Shown piece by piece: positions 11,891-22,425 of a stretch of 64,000 nucleotides of DNA. The DNA comes from Topomyia yanbarensis (lineage: Eukaryota > Arthropoda > Insecta > Diptera > Culicidae). Positions within the stretch are counted from its first letter, which is position 1; every line of letters begins with the position of its first letter. The notes beneath the pieces are model-generated. The model did not search any database and was not told the DNA's origin. It was given only the letters and a program-made list of their open reading frames with translations. The stretch covers positions 91,026,113-91,090,112 of the forward strand of contig NC_080672.1 of NCBI RefSeq assembly GCF_030247195.1, written 5' to 3'. Made by a program: the position numbers and the translations under genes.

Positions 11891-12502
11891 CTATTATGTA
11901 ATATTTCATTTTTTATAGAACAAGTCCTTAAAATGCGTCAAAATTCCCATTTCCTTAATATTGCTGTAACTCCGACAGTTTCTAATCGGCGTAGTGAAGA
12001 TTATCAAATTTCCTTTTGAACATGTAGTAAATTATTCAGAAAACCGGTCAAAAAGTGTATTTATTCCGACGATTTTTTGAACTTCAAACGCCGATACCAA
12101 CAGTAAAAATACAGAATTATATAGTAACGGAGATAAAACGGCAAGGCGTCGAAGAAACAGGTAATGCCAAGCATTGTACCGGTATATAAAGTAAGTATGT
12201 TCCAGAGCCTGGACTACAGAAGCTGACGAATCGAGTGATGCGTGGTGCATATTATATACAAATCATATTCACGAATGTGTTTTGTCTCTTTCATCCGCTA
12301 AAGCAAAAATTTCGATAACAATCCAAGCGCATTTTCTAATTACTTTGCTATAGTAGCTTTATTATATGAAATAACAGTTTCTATTGTTCAGCAATGTTGA
12401 AGCTTATACAATTTTGCACAAGTTTCTCGCTAACCATGTATCGAAATTTTGCTTTTAAAAAAAGTTATAAATTTTCCGAATTCTGTACACAAGACAAAAC
12501 AC
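11891..12502. other. Non-coding stretch, no gene recognised
   Basis: AT-rich sequence with no recognisable gene or repeat structure. Confidence 0.5.
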
Positions 12503-12702
12503 TAACGTAAACGCTTTTGTGGGGTACATTTGTTAAGTTGGTCAAGTGAAACTAACAGGTTGCACCTACATTCATGGAAGTTTTATAATCAAATTGATTT
12601 TTGATCAAAATTGCTTGCAGTTAAAATAAATCGTAACGGAGTAACAAGAATTGAAAATTGCTCTGGGGTACAAATATACCCCACAAAAATGTTCTAGGGT
12701 TA
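12503..12702. mobile_element. Small TIR element with GTGGGGTACA ends, 200 bp
   Basis: The left end TAACGTAAACGCTTTTGTGG and, in reverse complement, the right end TTAACCCTAGAACATTTTTG are inverted partners that share a TTTTGTGGGGTA core. The right boundary carries TTAA and the left CTAA, compatible with a degraded TTAA target duplication. The interior is AT-rich and non-coding. A fragment of the same family is at 2,394. Confidence 0.55.
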
Positions 12703-12857
12703 AAAGATAAGCCTGCAAAATACGATGAATTCGGAATTTTACAATTGCAGATTGGTAAGGTCATATATTTCGATACGTTTATTTGGTTTAGTCAAAGTAA
12801 TAAAATATAAATCCTAAGCTACAGTAAACAAACAAATAGAATACTCTTAAAATGAGA

Positions 12858-13788
12858 TAGGGTAAGGTGGGGCAAATCCGACCTAGTAAATGGTTTTGGC
12901 TGTAAAATGCTCATTTTACATCGGATCAAGTCGTTTTATATATCAAATTAAAGGTTAGACTCCTGGGCAACTTTCTGTATATAGCATTTTATTTGGATCT
13001 TGGTAATAACTTGAGATACAAGCATTTTACAAAAATGTTCATTTTTGCTGTTTTCAAAAATGGTGGGGTAAACCCGACCCCCTATGTTTTTGGTTGATTT
13101 AGTGCAGATATTACTCAAATTTTATGGTTTTTCAATGATAAATCAATGAATGTTGTGTTTTGGAATTGTAATATGAAGAAAATGGAGTTCAATGTCAATC
13201 TTGGAATGCTAAAATCACGAGCAGTAGCACGTAATGATATTCACATGTGTATCGGAGCAATTTCTCGACGTATACTATAATCATCACGTTTTTGTGTCTT
13301 TCAATAATAATAATAATCAATAATAACAATAAAAATATATTTCAATTTGATAAATAAAAATTTTCTTAGCAAAAAAGCGGTCGGATTTACCCCAATATTT
13401 AGAGGTCGGATTTGCCCCACCGCGTCATTTTTCATTACGATGCAATTAAAAAAAATATGAAGAAGGTTGAACTAAATTCATCTATGCACTTTGTAGGACT
13501 TAAATCAAGAAATTTAAATCCGCTTACATTTATTATGCAATAACTTTAACAATCAGAAATATCCTGTAGTCAATGATGCACAAAAGTCAAATCAAAAGTT
13601 GTAAAAACACACTTTTTGTCGTATGAGCATCTAAATGTAGACTAATAAAATGCTGTCATACCACCATTATGATTATTTTCGATGCTCTACACGACAACAT
13701 TGATATTAGTTCGCGTAGTGCTTCTGATTTTCGGTAACAGAGGGGGGTCGGGTTTACCCAACGGTCGGATTTGCCCCACCTTACCCTA
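12858..13788. mobile_element. TIR/foldback element with GGGGCAAATCCGACC ends, 931 bp
   Basis: Left end TAGGGTAAGGTGGGGCAAAT (continuing CCGACCT) and right end GGATTTGCCCCACCTTACCC (preceded by CGGTC) are near-perfect inverted repeats of about 26 bp. Internal related motifs occur at about 13,065 (TGGGGTAAACCCGACC), about 13,376 (CGGTCGGATTTACCCC), about 13,402 (GGTCGGATTTGCCCCACC) and about 13,745. No transposase is encoded. No clear target duplication was found. The extra internal end-like copies suggest nested or duplicated termini. Confidence 0.7.
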
Positions 13789-13899
13789 CAGATGTCGCCG
13801 CGCATGCCAACAACGATGCAACTTTGCATCCATCCGACAGCAGGAAATGTCATTGCAGAAGACACACACACATACGCCAGTGAACCGGTCGTCCAGCTT

Positions 13900-14484
13900 C
13901 ACCGGAACCGTCGGACCGACCTTGACACCATTGCGGGCAGGTCGTAATAGTGGGTCGTTGGGATGTAGTGAGTCGTCGAAGCGCCAGTGAACCGGAAGCT
14001 ATGCTCCACCCGGAATAGCTGGATGAAGCTCAGCACCTACTGGGTAGCCCGTTGAGTAGGCTATGTCCACCGCCGGGGACAAAGCGGGGAGCTAAATGGC
14101 TCACGAAAACGAACATCGGCATTAGGAGAAATCTACCACCGGAGAATTCGCAGTAGGGTACATTAGCCGCCGTGGACTACCCGACAGAATCAGGATGAAA
14201 ATGGTAGCTAATTGGTTCACGAAACAAACACCGGTACCCAGAGAAACTCCGCTGCCGGGAAACTCTCAGTCGGAATAGCTGGGAGCTACATGGCTCAAGG
14301 AAGCGAAATTCGGTATCGAGAGAAATTCCTCCGTCGGCAAACTATCGGTCGGAGTGTGGTGAGTTCACCATCGGGAACTATCCAAGTAGATCGTGATAAG
14401 GCCGGGAGCTGAATGACTCACGAAAACAGGAGCTAAATGGCTCAAGAAATCAGCACCTAAACGGCTCATGGGAACGAGAGCTGA
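13900..14484 (+). repeat. Orphan R1-like 3' UTR fragment
   Basis: Aligns along its length with the 3' UTR of the R1-like element at about 21,860-22,410. Both contain GCACCTACTGG, GTAGGCTA..TCCACCG, and a series of short units of the form GAGCTAAATGGCTCACG(G/A)AAACG, here at about 14,090, 14,202, 14,282, 14,406, 14,432 and 14,456. No ORF2 sequence precedes it, consistent with a strongly 5'-truncated insertion, which is common for non-LTR elements. Confidence 0.7.
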
Positions 14485-15135
14485 ACGGCGACGTGTAAGT
14501 AGCGATTTGCCCACTACTCGGGTTCTTGATTGCCCGGCTGGCCCTTCTTGTCAGGGCGGCCTAGGTACTTCTACCGGAATTTCGGATTTTCGTAACAGCG
14601 TAATGAAATACAAACAAATAAATTTTACCGTGTATTTTCACTCCTACTCTCCACTGCTGCTGATGCGGGATTCCACTGCTACTGATGCGGGATTCCACTG
14701 CTGCTGGTGAAGGGAGGCCGGGCGATTTCCTCCCAACAGGTCGGGACAACATCGGCCGCGTACTCGTCCGGCTTTCGTTAGCTGCTCCGGTAACGGTGCT
14801 CGTCTTTTAGCTTAGTGTGCTTGGCTCCTTTGTTGGAACCTCCCTAGCTACCATGACGAATTATCGCCGGATCAACTCACTCCACGCGAGAGATCCCAGA
14901 AGTCACCGCAGTGTACTTCCCAGGGGGTACCATTGGCCGCCCTGCTTCGCTCTCCTTGATGTTTAGCTGTGAAGGAGAGCTAGGCTCGTTCGGTTGATTT
15001 TTCACAGCGAGAGCGGAAAGGTGTCTTCTGGGTCCTTTATACTTAGCTGGGGAAGCGAGTTGCTCCTTGGCACTTAGCTTCCTTTCCGGTGACCCGACAC
15101 CAAAGCACTAGTTCTCGAACCACGGGCCGGCACAT
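14485..15135 (+). repeat. Dispersed repeat 'G', copy 1
   Basis: Starts GTAAGTAGCGATTTGCCCAC and ends near CGAACCACGGGCCGGC. Both ends recur at 44,480-44,529 and 46,855-47,010, where the copy is split by another element. Internally a GATGCGGGATTCCACTGCT unit is repeated two to three times (14,650-14,705). Non-coding as far as I can see; family unknown. Confidence 0.55.
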
Positions 15136-15187
15136 TTGCGGAAATACGGAAATGCGGATTTGTCCAGTGAAAAAAACGTCTTTTGCA

Positions 15188-15275
15188 GCTCTCTTTTGCA
15201 GATTGGACCTATTGAAAAAAAAAGTGTTCAAATGAAGAGTTTTTTTTTCAATAGGTTCAATCTGCAAAAGAGAGC
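15188..15275. repeat. Hairpin of two inverted 35-bp arms
   Basis: Left arm GCTCTCTTTTGCAGATTGGA and its inverted partner ending TCTGCAAAAGAGAGC flank about 20 bases. The right arm is also the left TIR of the adjacent small element at 15,240-15,481, so the left arm is probably a remnant of a second, overlapping copy of that family. Confidence 0.65.
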
Positions 15276-15481
15276 CTCTCTTTGTTTACTTTCTCTTCCG
15301 CGAATTACTCGGTCACCTTTCTGATTTCCCGTCAACTGTATGCGTAATAAGCTAGTAAAAACCTTGGTCTTTCGAAACATACTGATAAATGTTTAACAAG
15401 TGTTATGGTTTCGCGGTAATAATCGAAAGAGAAAGCGAAAAAAGATGGCTCTCATTTGCAGAGTGGACCTATTGAAAAAAA
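15240..15481. mobile_element. Small TIR element family 'F', copy 1, 242 bp
   Basis: Ends are inverted repeats of about 55 bp: the left starts TTTTTTTTCAATAGG and runs into CTCTCTTTGTTTACTTTCTC; the right shows AATCGAAAGAGAAAG and finishes GGACCTATTGAAAAAAA. A second copy with the same inner block and a diverged outer block is at 51,779-52,025. Non-coding, MITE-like. Confidence 0.65.
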
Positions 15482-15824
15482 GTCCTCAAATACACTCTGC
15501 GGAGTGTATAGTCAAAAATAGGTATATTACCACCCATTGCTAAAATGATACCCTGACGGGTTACAGACGTAATAGATGAAGATAAGAAGCAAAGGAGAGT
15601 TAAATCAAAGCTCAAATGATGAGCCATTCTATGAACCAAGTGAGGCTCCGTGATTAAGCAGAAGAATGCAATAATACCTTGACGTAGCCCCTCGAGCAAA
15701 AAGGCCTTAAAAGAGTAAAGAATTTTATTAGTGGTTAGGCATGAACATGAGTCGTGAGCACCAAAAAGTGCCAAAACAGTACAGGTTAGGCTTTTGAAAC
15801 TTTTTAAACCTTACTATAAAAAAG
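15482..15824. other. Non-coding stretch with a tandem-repeat fragment
   Basis: Positions 15,487-15,560 resemble the start of the tandem-repeat block at 53,252: CAAATACACTCTGCGGAGTG here and CAAATACACTCTACGGAGTG there, both with a palindromic TACACTC..GAGTGTA core. The rest shows no recognisable feature. Confidence 0.45.
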
Positions 15825-16276
15825 CAAACACACACAGCTAAACCGGAGTGCCAACCAGCACATCAGGATCGACGCCACTAACATCCTGATTATGGCATAC
15901 TGCCCATGGCGAACATCAACGGACAGGACGCGGATCAGGAATTGGACGGCGACTTTGGGCTGACAGGTGTGCTGTTCTATTCCCTGAGTAAGGAAGGATG
16001 ACACCGACTTGAAATGGCGACTAACAGCACGGCGACCTCCGTCTCGACAAAGCCCTGACAAAGTACATTTAAAACTCGTCACCATTTAGTTTGTGGTACC
16101 AGGTTCGGATGAACCATTCGCGATTTTACACCGATACGGCTCTGAACACTACTCCCCATGAACGGATTATGCCAACCCTAGCATGACATTCTTGCTTCAT
16201 AGATAATCATGAAATCACAAGAGGCGACTATGTACAACGAGTGGAGATAGCGGTCCGGAGTTAGGACCCAATAGCA

Positions 16277-17585
16277 TGGAGAAAAGCAAGGAAACTCACA
16301 CACCACCAGCAGAAGCTGAAGTTATTCAGCAAAAACAGGAGGAGACGAAGTAGCAGCAACAACAGCCAGAGAAGAACGGGATGATTTACACCCCACATAA
16401 ACCAAAAGTATTGGCGGCAGTAGTACTTAGTGGTGGAGCACCACAAGTATGTGGACGCAAGAAACAATATCCATAAGAACATTAAGGAGTTGGTTCTCAG
16501 AATCCGAAAGGCACTACTGTCTGCAGTGAATGAGTATGACACGGCAACGCCGAAGGCTGATATAGTTGAGCGAGCGTTGACGTCGGCTAAGGCTACTATC
16601 TTCCTAGCCCCTGTAGAGGAAGGAGATGCACATTGGAGTGGAGAATACGCCAGTTTCCGTGATTCCAAAGAGGTAAAGAAAGTAGCCAGGAGACGGAAGA
16701 TCAGGCAAGCCCAAGAGACAGACGCTCGAGGACGCTGTTGTTGCCGAAGGAAAGGATGTCACCCAACAAGGAGAAAGATGGAGTATCGTTGTAGATCAGA
16801 AGAAACACAGGAAAAAGTAAAAGCAGAAGGAAGAGCGAAAATTGGAGCAGAAGAGAAAAGGAAAACATACGGCTCGTCAGAAGGCGCAAAAGGGAAAAGC
16901 CCTGCTCGTCAAAACCAACAACGCGACGACGTATGCAGCGCAGCTCAAGAAGGTTAGAGAGGACCCGGAACTGAAAGATTTGGGAGAAAAAGTAGTAAGA
17001 ATCAGGCGTATCCAAAAAGGCGAAATGCTCTTCGAGTTAAAGAAGAATCCCACGACTAGTAGCTCGACCTTGTAGGAGACTATTACCAAATCGATGGGTG
17101 AAAAGGCAGAAGTTAAAGCCCCAAACCCGGAGATGGTGATATGTGGACAAGGACCTTGATGAAATCACAACGGAAGTCCAGCTGAAAGGCATACTGAAGC
17201 AGCAGTCTAACATGGGCAAGGTGCACCTGACGAGTCGGTTAAAGAAGGGATACGGAGAAACTCAGACAGCGATGATTCATTTACCGGTAACCGCTGCCGA
17301 TAAGACTCTGGAGGTACGCAAAGTTCTGGTTGAATGGTCGAGATAAGAGCCGCCCCACGAGTGAATAAACACGCCGAGAAATGCTTGGTGTTTGGGTTTT
17401 GGACATTTGGTAGAAGCTTGCAAAGGCCCGTGTAGACCCGGGATGTGCTGTAAATGCTAGGCGACGGGCCATCTTGCGAGTAACTGCACGCAGAGACCGA
17501 AGAGCTTGCTTTGCACCCCAGCGGACGTAAACGACCATCCGAAGGATGGCTTTAAATGTCCTGCCTACAAGAAGACGACTGCAGT
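16277..17585 (+). pseudogene. R1-like ORF1 (gag-like) relic, copy 1
   Basis: The likely start is the ATG at 16,277 (MEKSKETHTPP), followed by a glutamine-rich stretch. Frame changes then give YVDARNNIHKNIKELVLRIR (about 16,447-16,506), a long basic and glutamate/lysine-rich middle part, a segment with DLGEKVVRIRRIQKGEM (about 16,978-17,028), and a zinc-knuckle region near 17,375-17,560 with CFRCLGFGH-like and C..C..GHLASNC-like motifs. This matches ORF1 of R1-clade elements, the RNA-binding protein of the retrotransposition particle. At least three frameshifts and several stops, one within the second knuckle, inactivate it. Confidence 0.72.
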
Positions 17586-17589
17586 CCAA

Positions 17590-17967
17590 CGGTACAACGG
17601 TAATCCAGATAAATCTGAATCACTGTGACACCACACAGCAACTGTTGTGGCAGTCTACGACAGAAACTATATGTGATGTCGCCTTGATTTCAGAACCCCG
17701 TATCAAGTCCCCCATGATAACTGTAACTGGGTGGCGGATAGATAGGAAACGGCTGTGATACAAGTTATGAAAATATTCCCCATTCAAGACGTGGTAGAAC
17801 GCTTATACGAGGGCATCGTGATCTCCAAAATCAAGGTGTATATTGCAGGAAGCTCTAGCGAAGTTAGACGTACGATTGTGCAATGAAGATTCTGTTAGCA
17901 CATTTCGGAGAGACGGGAGGACGTCTGCCATCGACGTCACATTCTGTAGTCCTTCATTGACGGTGAA
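17590..17967 (+). pseudogene. R1-like ORF2 relic, part 1 (endonuclease)
   Basis: Opens with VIQINLNHCDTTQQLLWQS (17,596-17,652), the usual beginning of the R1-clade endonuclease domain, and later has LAKLDVRLCNEDSVSTFRRD and AIDVTFCSPSLTV just before the break. Between them, part of the domain including the GDFNAW catalytic block is deleted relative to the copy at 26,957. The reading frame is cut at 17,967 by the hAT-like insertion and resumes after 19,610. Confidence 0.75.
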
Positions 17968-19602
17968 AGGGCATTGCAAAAAATTTTTTTTTGAATTCTC
18001 AAAGGCCCCCCCTCTCATATTTTAAACCCCCGCCCACTTCGCTTGAAATATTTGAAATTGGTAATATGGGAAAATATGGAGGAAAAATATATTAAATGTT
18101 ATAACTTTTAAAGTAGCAATCAGAAAATTAAAATTTATACCTCTTTTTAAAGTAAATAACCTTAGTATTTGAAGGAAGACATTCCTGTTTCTAGACGAAT
18201 AGAGGAAAGTGAGGTACTGGGTCATTTTGGCCTCAAAATTCCCTATTTTTAATAATTTTTCTGCTCCGTGATGCAAATCATACATATTTTGGAGTTTTTC
18301 TAATGTAAAATAATCTCAAAAATCGAACGGAACCTTTTTGACCTTTGTCAGAATACGGGAAGTTGGGGTTATTTTTGTCATTAATATTAAATTTTATCAT
18401 TTTCTCGTGCATATATCTCTATTATTCTTCAATCAATTCTCATAAGATGTACCTTGTTAAACGTGAAAAATCCTTAGAAACACAATAAAAATATATTCGT
18501 TATCGGTAAAATTCAGAAACATCAAATTATCTTATATATAGTCTCGATTTCACATTTTTGTCATAAAATTGCACATATTAATTCCATTTAACAACAAAAT
18601 TATTATTAAATTTACTACTTTTAGTGTAAAATACGCTTGAGGATCGCATGAGAAAAGTTTCCATCCTGGAAAAATAGGGGAAGTTGAGGTATTAGGACAT
18701 TTAACGAAAAAAATGTGATTTGTTGAGTTAATGTCCAAAACTTTGATGTTTCTGTATTTTATTGCTAACGAATTCATTTTCGTTGTATTCATAAGAATTT
18801 TCCGCGTTCAACAAGCTACATTTCATGAAAATTGAATGAAGAATTCTCGACAAACATATGATTACGGCCTAAAAGCCAACTGTCAAAATCCACTTTGAAT
18901 GGAAATTCCGGACAAACCGTTACGCGCCAATCAGAGATGTTTATAGTAACCGAAACAAAAATATTTTTTCTTTCATAAACTGTTGTGAACTGTGTTCGGC
19001 TAGTAACGGTTTGTCCAGAATTTCCATTCAAAGTGGATTTTGACAGTTGGCTTTTAGGCCGTAATCATATGTTTGTCGAGAATTATAGAGATATATGCAC
19101 GAGAAAATTATAAAATTTAATATTAAAGACAAAAGGTCCTATAACCCCAACTTCCCGTATTCGGACAAGGGTCAAAAAGGTTCCGTTCGATTTCTGAGAT
19201 TTGCTCACATTAGAAAAACTCCAAAATATGTATGATTTGCATCACAAAGCAGAAAAATTATGAAAAATAGGGGATTTTGGGGTCAAAATGGCCCAGTACC
19301 CCACTTTCCCCTATTTTTCTAGAAAGAGGAATATCTCCCTTCAAAGACTTAGGTCATTTCCTTTAAAAGAGGTATAAATTGTAATTTTCTGATAGCAATT
19401 TCAAAAATTATAGCATTTAGTATATTTTTCCTCTTTATTTTCCCATAGAACCAATTTCAAAAATTTCAAGCGAAGTGGGCGGGGGTCTAAAATTGTCCAA
19501 ATGATCTGAAATTTGGCATCTAAGCTTACTTTGGCATTTGTCACAATATGGGAGGGGGGGGGCCTTTGAGAATAAAAAAAAAGTTTTTTTTGCAATGCCC
19601 TA
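17968..19602. mobile_element. hAT-like foldback element, copy A (with nested MITE)
   Basis: Ends are AGGGCATTGCAAAA and, on the right, TTTTGCAATGCCCTA, followed by long inverted arms (AAGGCCCCCCCTCTCATA near the left, complementary near the right). Right flank GTGAACAT (19,603-19,610) fits an 8-bp target duplication; the left flank keeps only GTGAA, apparently through a 3-4 base deletion that also removed the first T of the left end. Copies B and C (44,922 and 47,773) carry perfect 8-bp duplications. No transposase is encoded. The paralogous R1-like copies at 27.4 and 38.5 kb show the unoccupied site. Confidence 0.85.
18846..19080. mobile_element. 235-bp MITE nested inside hAT-like copy A
   Basis: Nearly perfect terminal inverted repeats of roughly 75 bp begin CTCGACAAACATATGATTAC and end GTAATCATATGTTTGTCGAG. 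AATT flanks both sides (18,842-18,845 and 19,081-19,084), and the corresponding place in copy B (GAAGAATAATAGAG) is uninterrupted, which supports a 4-bp duplication on insertion. The interior (about 85 bp) is non-coding. Confidence 0.85.
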
Positions 19603-19610
19603 GTGAACAT

Positions 19611-21670
19611 GGATTGGAGAGCATGCACGGCGATCACCAGGCGATTCGCTACCGTATCGGTCAACGGAACCTTGCTGCAGCACGGAGAAGAATGATCAGC
19701 GAGTGGAAAAGGATGACGAATGCCTTCAACAAAGACTTCCTCCTTGAGGTCGAAAGGCGCCACCGCGAACGTGGATGCGGCTGACCTAACAAGAAGGATT
19801 GTGGCGGCTTGAGACGCCACAATGCCGCGAAAACTGTAACCACGCAATAGACGGCATCCAGCTTACTGGTGGAACGAGACGCTACGCGCTGCTTCTCTTA
19901 GAGCCAGAAGGAGAGATAGAGAAGAACACAAGGCAGCGTTGCGGGAAACTAGAGCTAGGGCTTTAAAACTAGAGCTCAGACTTTGCAAGCCAAATTGCCA
20001 CAAGGAGCTGTGCCGAGAAGTAGACGCCAATCGCTGGAGCGACGGGTACTGAGTAGTGATGGCGAAAATAAAGGGCTCGACGACGCCAGCCGAAATGTGT
20101 CCGAGTAAGCTGAAGATATTCGTCGACGATGAAGAAGGGGCAAACGCGGACGATCGGCAAGTGACTAACAACGAGCTCACAGAAGCATCGAAGCGCCTGT
20201 AATCAAGGAATGCCCTATTTCCGGATGGAATACCAAACGTGGTGCTGAAAGCTGCGACATGTTTAGGATGGTGCTACAGAAGTGTTTAAATGAAGGCAAC
20301 TTCCCCGAAATGTGTAAGGGATAGCAGCTGGTGTTGCTACCGACGCCAGGGAAGCCGCCGGGCGATCCGGCTTCGTATAGACCCATATGTCTACTAAATA
20401 CACTCGGAAAACTCGTGGAAAAAACAATCCTTAACAGGTTGACGTAATGCACGGAGAGTGAGCACGAACTGTCCAAGATGCAATTCGAATTCCGCAAAGG
20501 AGCATCGATATTGCATGGAATTCGCACAGTGCTCGACAGTGCTGAGAAAGCATCTAAACAGAAGCGAAGAGGAGATCGACACTGCGCTGTGGTCACGATT
20601 GATGTGAAGAATCCATTTAACAGCGCCAGCTAAGAATCCATCGCTGCAGGGCTACACAGGGTTCCCGACTATCTATGCCAGACCCTGAAGAGCTATTTCC
20701 AGAGCAGAGTGCTGCTGTCCGAGACGAGCGAAGGGCAGAAGTCAATGCGAGTCACATCGGGCGTTCCTCAGAGCTCCATTCTTGATCCAACTCTTTAGAA
20801 CAGGATGTACGATGGAGTCTAGCACTGCGGCTACCCAGGAAAGTGAAAATCGTCGGTTTAGCGAACGACGCGTCACTAACGGTGGTCGGTGAGACACTTA
20901 AAGAAGAGAGGTGTCGGGAACGGAGATAATAGACGCGATCGAGGGGACAATCTGCAAATAGCTCACCACAAAACGGAAGTATTGTTGGTCAGAAACTGCA
21001 AAGCGGTTCAGCGGATACAGATCGACGACAAGGGGCACATGATTACATCGAAGCGTGCACTGAAGCAATTGAGAGTAATAATCAATGACCGGTTGGTCTC
21101 CAACAACCACGTCGCCTATGCTCCGATACTCCGATATGGAGTTCGTGCCTGGGGTGCTGCGTTGAAACGAAGCGAAGCCGTAAAAATCTGAACAGGACAT
21201 TCCGGCCGATGGCTGTAAGACTTACGAAGGCTTACAGAATAATATCATCGGAGGCGTTATCGCCGGGATGATCCCCATCTGCATCACTCTGGCTGAGGAC
21301 GTAGAATGCTGGAAGAGTGGGATAACGCGGAGAAAGGTCGATCTGCCGACTCATCCGAAATGTGTCGTCTTGGATGCATAAAAACTTTCATTTCACGCAG
21401 TTTTTGTCCGAGCACGGATACTTCCGGAAGTACCTGCATCGGTTTGGATATGCTTCGCCACCCCTTTGGCCGGAGTGTGTGAACGTGCAAAAGACACCGG
21501 AACAAGTGGTCTTTGAATGCCCTAGGTTCTAGGAAGCCCGAAGGGATATGCCTGGTATGACAGTGAACAATATCGTCGAAGAGATGCCACGACGATCATA
21601 TCTGGGACGCTGTCAACAGAGTGGTTGCGAGGATGCTCTCAAAGCTGCAGAGGAAGTGGTGAAGGGAAGA
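19611..21670 (+). pseudogene. R1-like ORF2 relic, part 2 (reverse transcriptase and C-terminus)
   Basis: Resumes the endonuclease C-terminal part (QAIRYRIGQRN at about 19,640), then linker sequence and the reverse transcriptase: PGKPPGDPASYRPICLLNT (about 20,346-20,402), EFRKGASILHGIRTVLDSAE (about 20,487-20,546), VTIDVKNPFNSAS (about 20,595-20,633) and SGVPQSSILDPTL (about 20,757-20,795). The catalytic YXDD/FXDD box is degraded (about 20,858-20,870). After 21,130 a cysteine/histidine C-terminal region (WPECVNVQKTPEQVVFECP near 21,462-21,520) can still be read. Many stops and frame changes are present; it is the relic of the polymerase that copies the element RNA at the target site. Confidence 0.78.
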
Positions 21671-22425
21671 AATCGAGTTTCGGGAGAAATTCCGCCGCCG
21701 GGCAACTCTCCGTCGATGTAGACTAGATCCACTGTCGGGGACCAGTAGTACACGACGTAGCACCAGGTTCGGGTCGTCGGGACGTCAGGCTTAACCGGAA
21801 AAGCCGGACTGATCTCGACACCCTTCCGGGTAGCTCGTGAATAGGCTAGATCAACTGCTGGGGATTGGAACGAGTAGATCGCAGTATTGAGTCTTTGGGA
21901 TGCCAGGGAACCGGAACAGACCTCAGCACCTACTGGCTGGCCCACCGAGTAGGCTAGCTCCACCGTCGGGGATTAGATAGAGTAGATCGGGACGAAGCGG
22001 GGAGCGAAATGGCTCACGGAAACGAACATCGGTATCAAGATAAATCTACCGCCGGAGAATTCACAGTAGGGTGCAACCGTGGACTATCCGACTAATTCGT
22101 GGCTCACGAAACAAACATCGGTATCGAGAGAAATCCCGCTACCGGGGAACTCTCAGTCGGAGTAAGGTAGTTCACCGCAGAATAACATCCGAAAAGATAT
22201 CGATAAAGTTGGGAGCTATATGGCTCAAGGAAGCGGGTATCGGTGTCGGGAGAAGGAACTATCGGTCGGAGTGGTGTGAGTTCACCGTCAGAGACTATTC
22301 AAGTAGATCGTGATAATGCCGGCAGCTGAATGACTTACGGAAACAGGAGCTAAATGGCCCAGGGGATCAGCATCTGAACGGTTCACGGGGACGAGAGGTA
22401 AATGGCGACCTAAGACGTGGCGACA
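21671..22425 (+). repeat. R1-like 3' UTR, copy 1
   Basis: Rich in repeated short units: TAG..CCAC(T/C)G(T/C)CGGGGA occurs three times (about 21,723, 21,847 and 21,955), and GAGC(T/G)AAATGGCTCACGG-type units occur from about 22,000 to 22,410. Alignable with the orphan fragment at 13,900-14,484. The last shared bases are GGCGAC near 22,400, taken as the approximate 3' end. Confidence 0.65.

Larger units (their letters stand above)
15825..22425 (+). mobile_element. R1-like non-LTR retrotransposon, copy 1 (degenerate, interrupted)
   Basis: The parts follow in order: 5' UTR (about 15,825-16,276, matching the 5' UTR at 36,906-37,660), ORF1 relic, ORF2 endonuclease start, an inserted hAT-like element (17,968-19,602), the rest of ORF2 with reverse transcriptase, and a 3' UTR (about 21,670-22,425). 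Without the insertion the element is about 5 kb, a usual length for the R1 clade. The flanks are not 28S rDNA, so it is a dispersed member and not one inserted at the classical R1 site. It carries many stops and frameshifts and cannot be active. Confidence 0.8.

Noticed and set aside
11428..11918. Long open frames of Leu-Cys, Leu-Met and His-Lys repeats on both strands
   Set aside because: They are translations of a pure hexamer microsatellite, open in every frame because the unit contains no stop in those phases.
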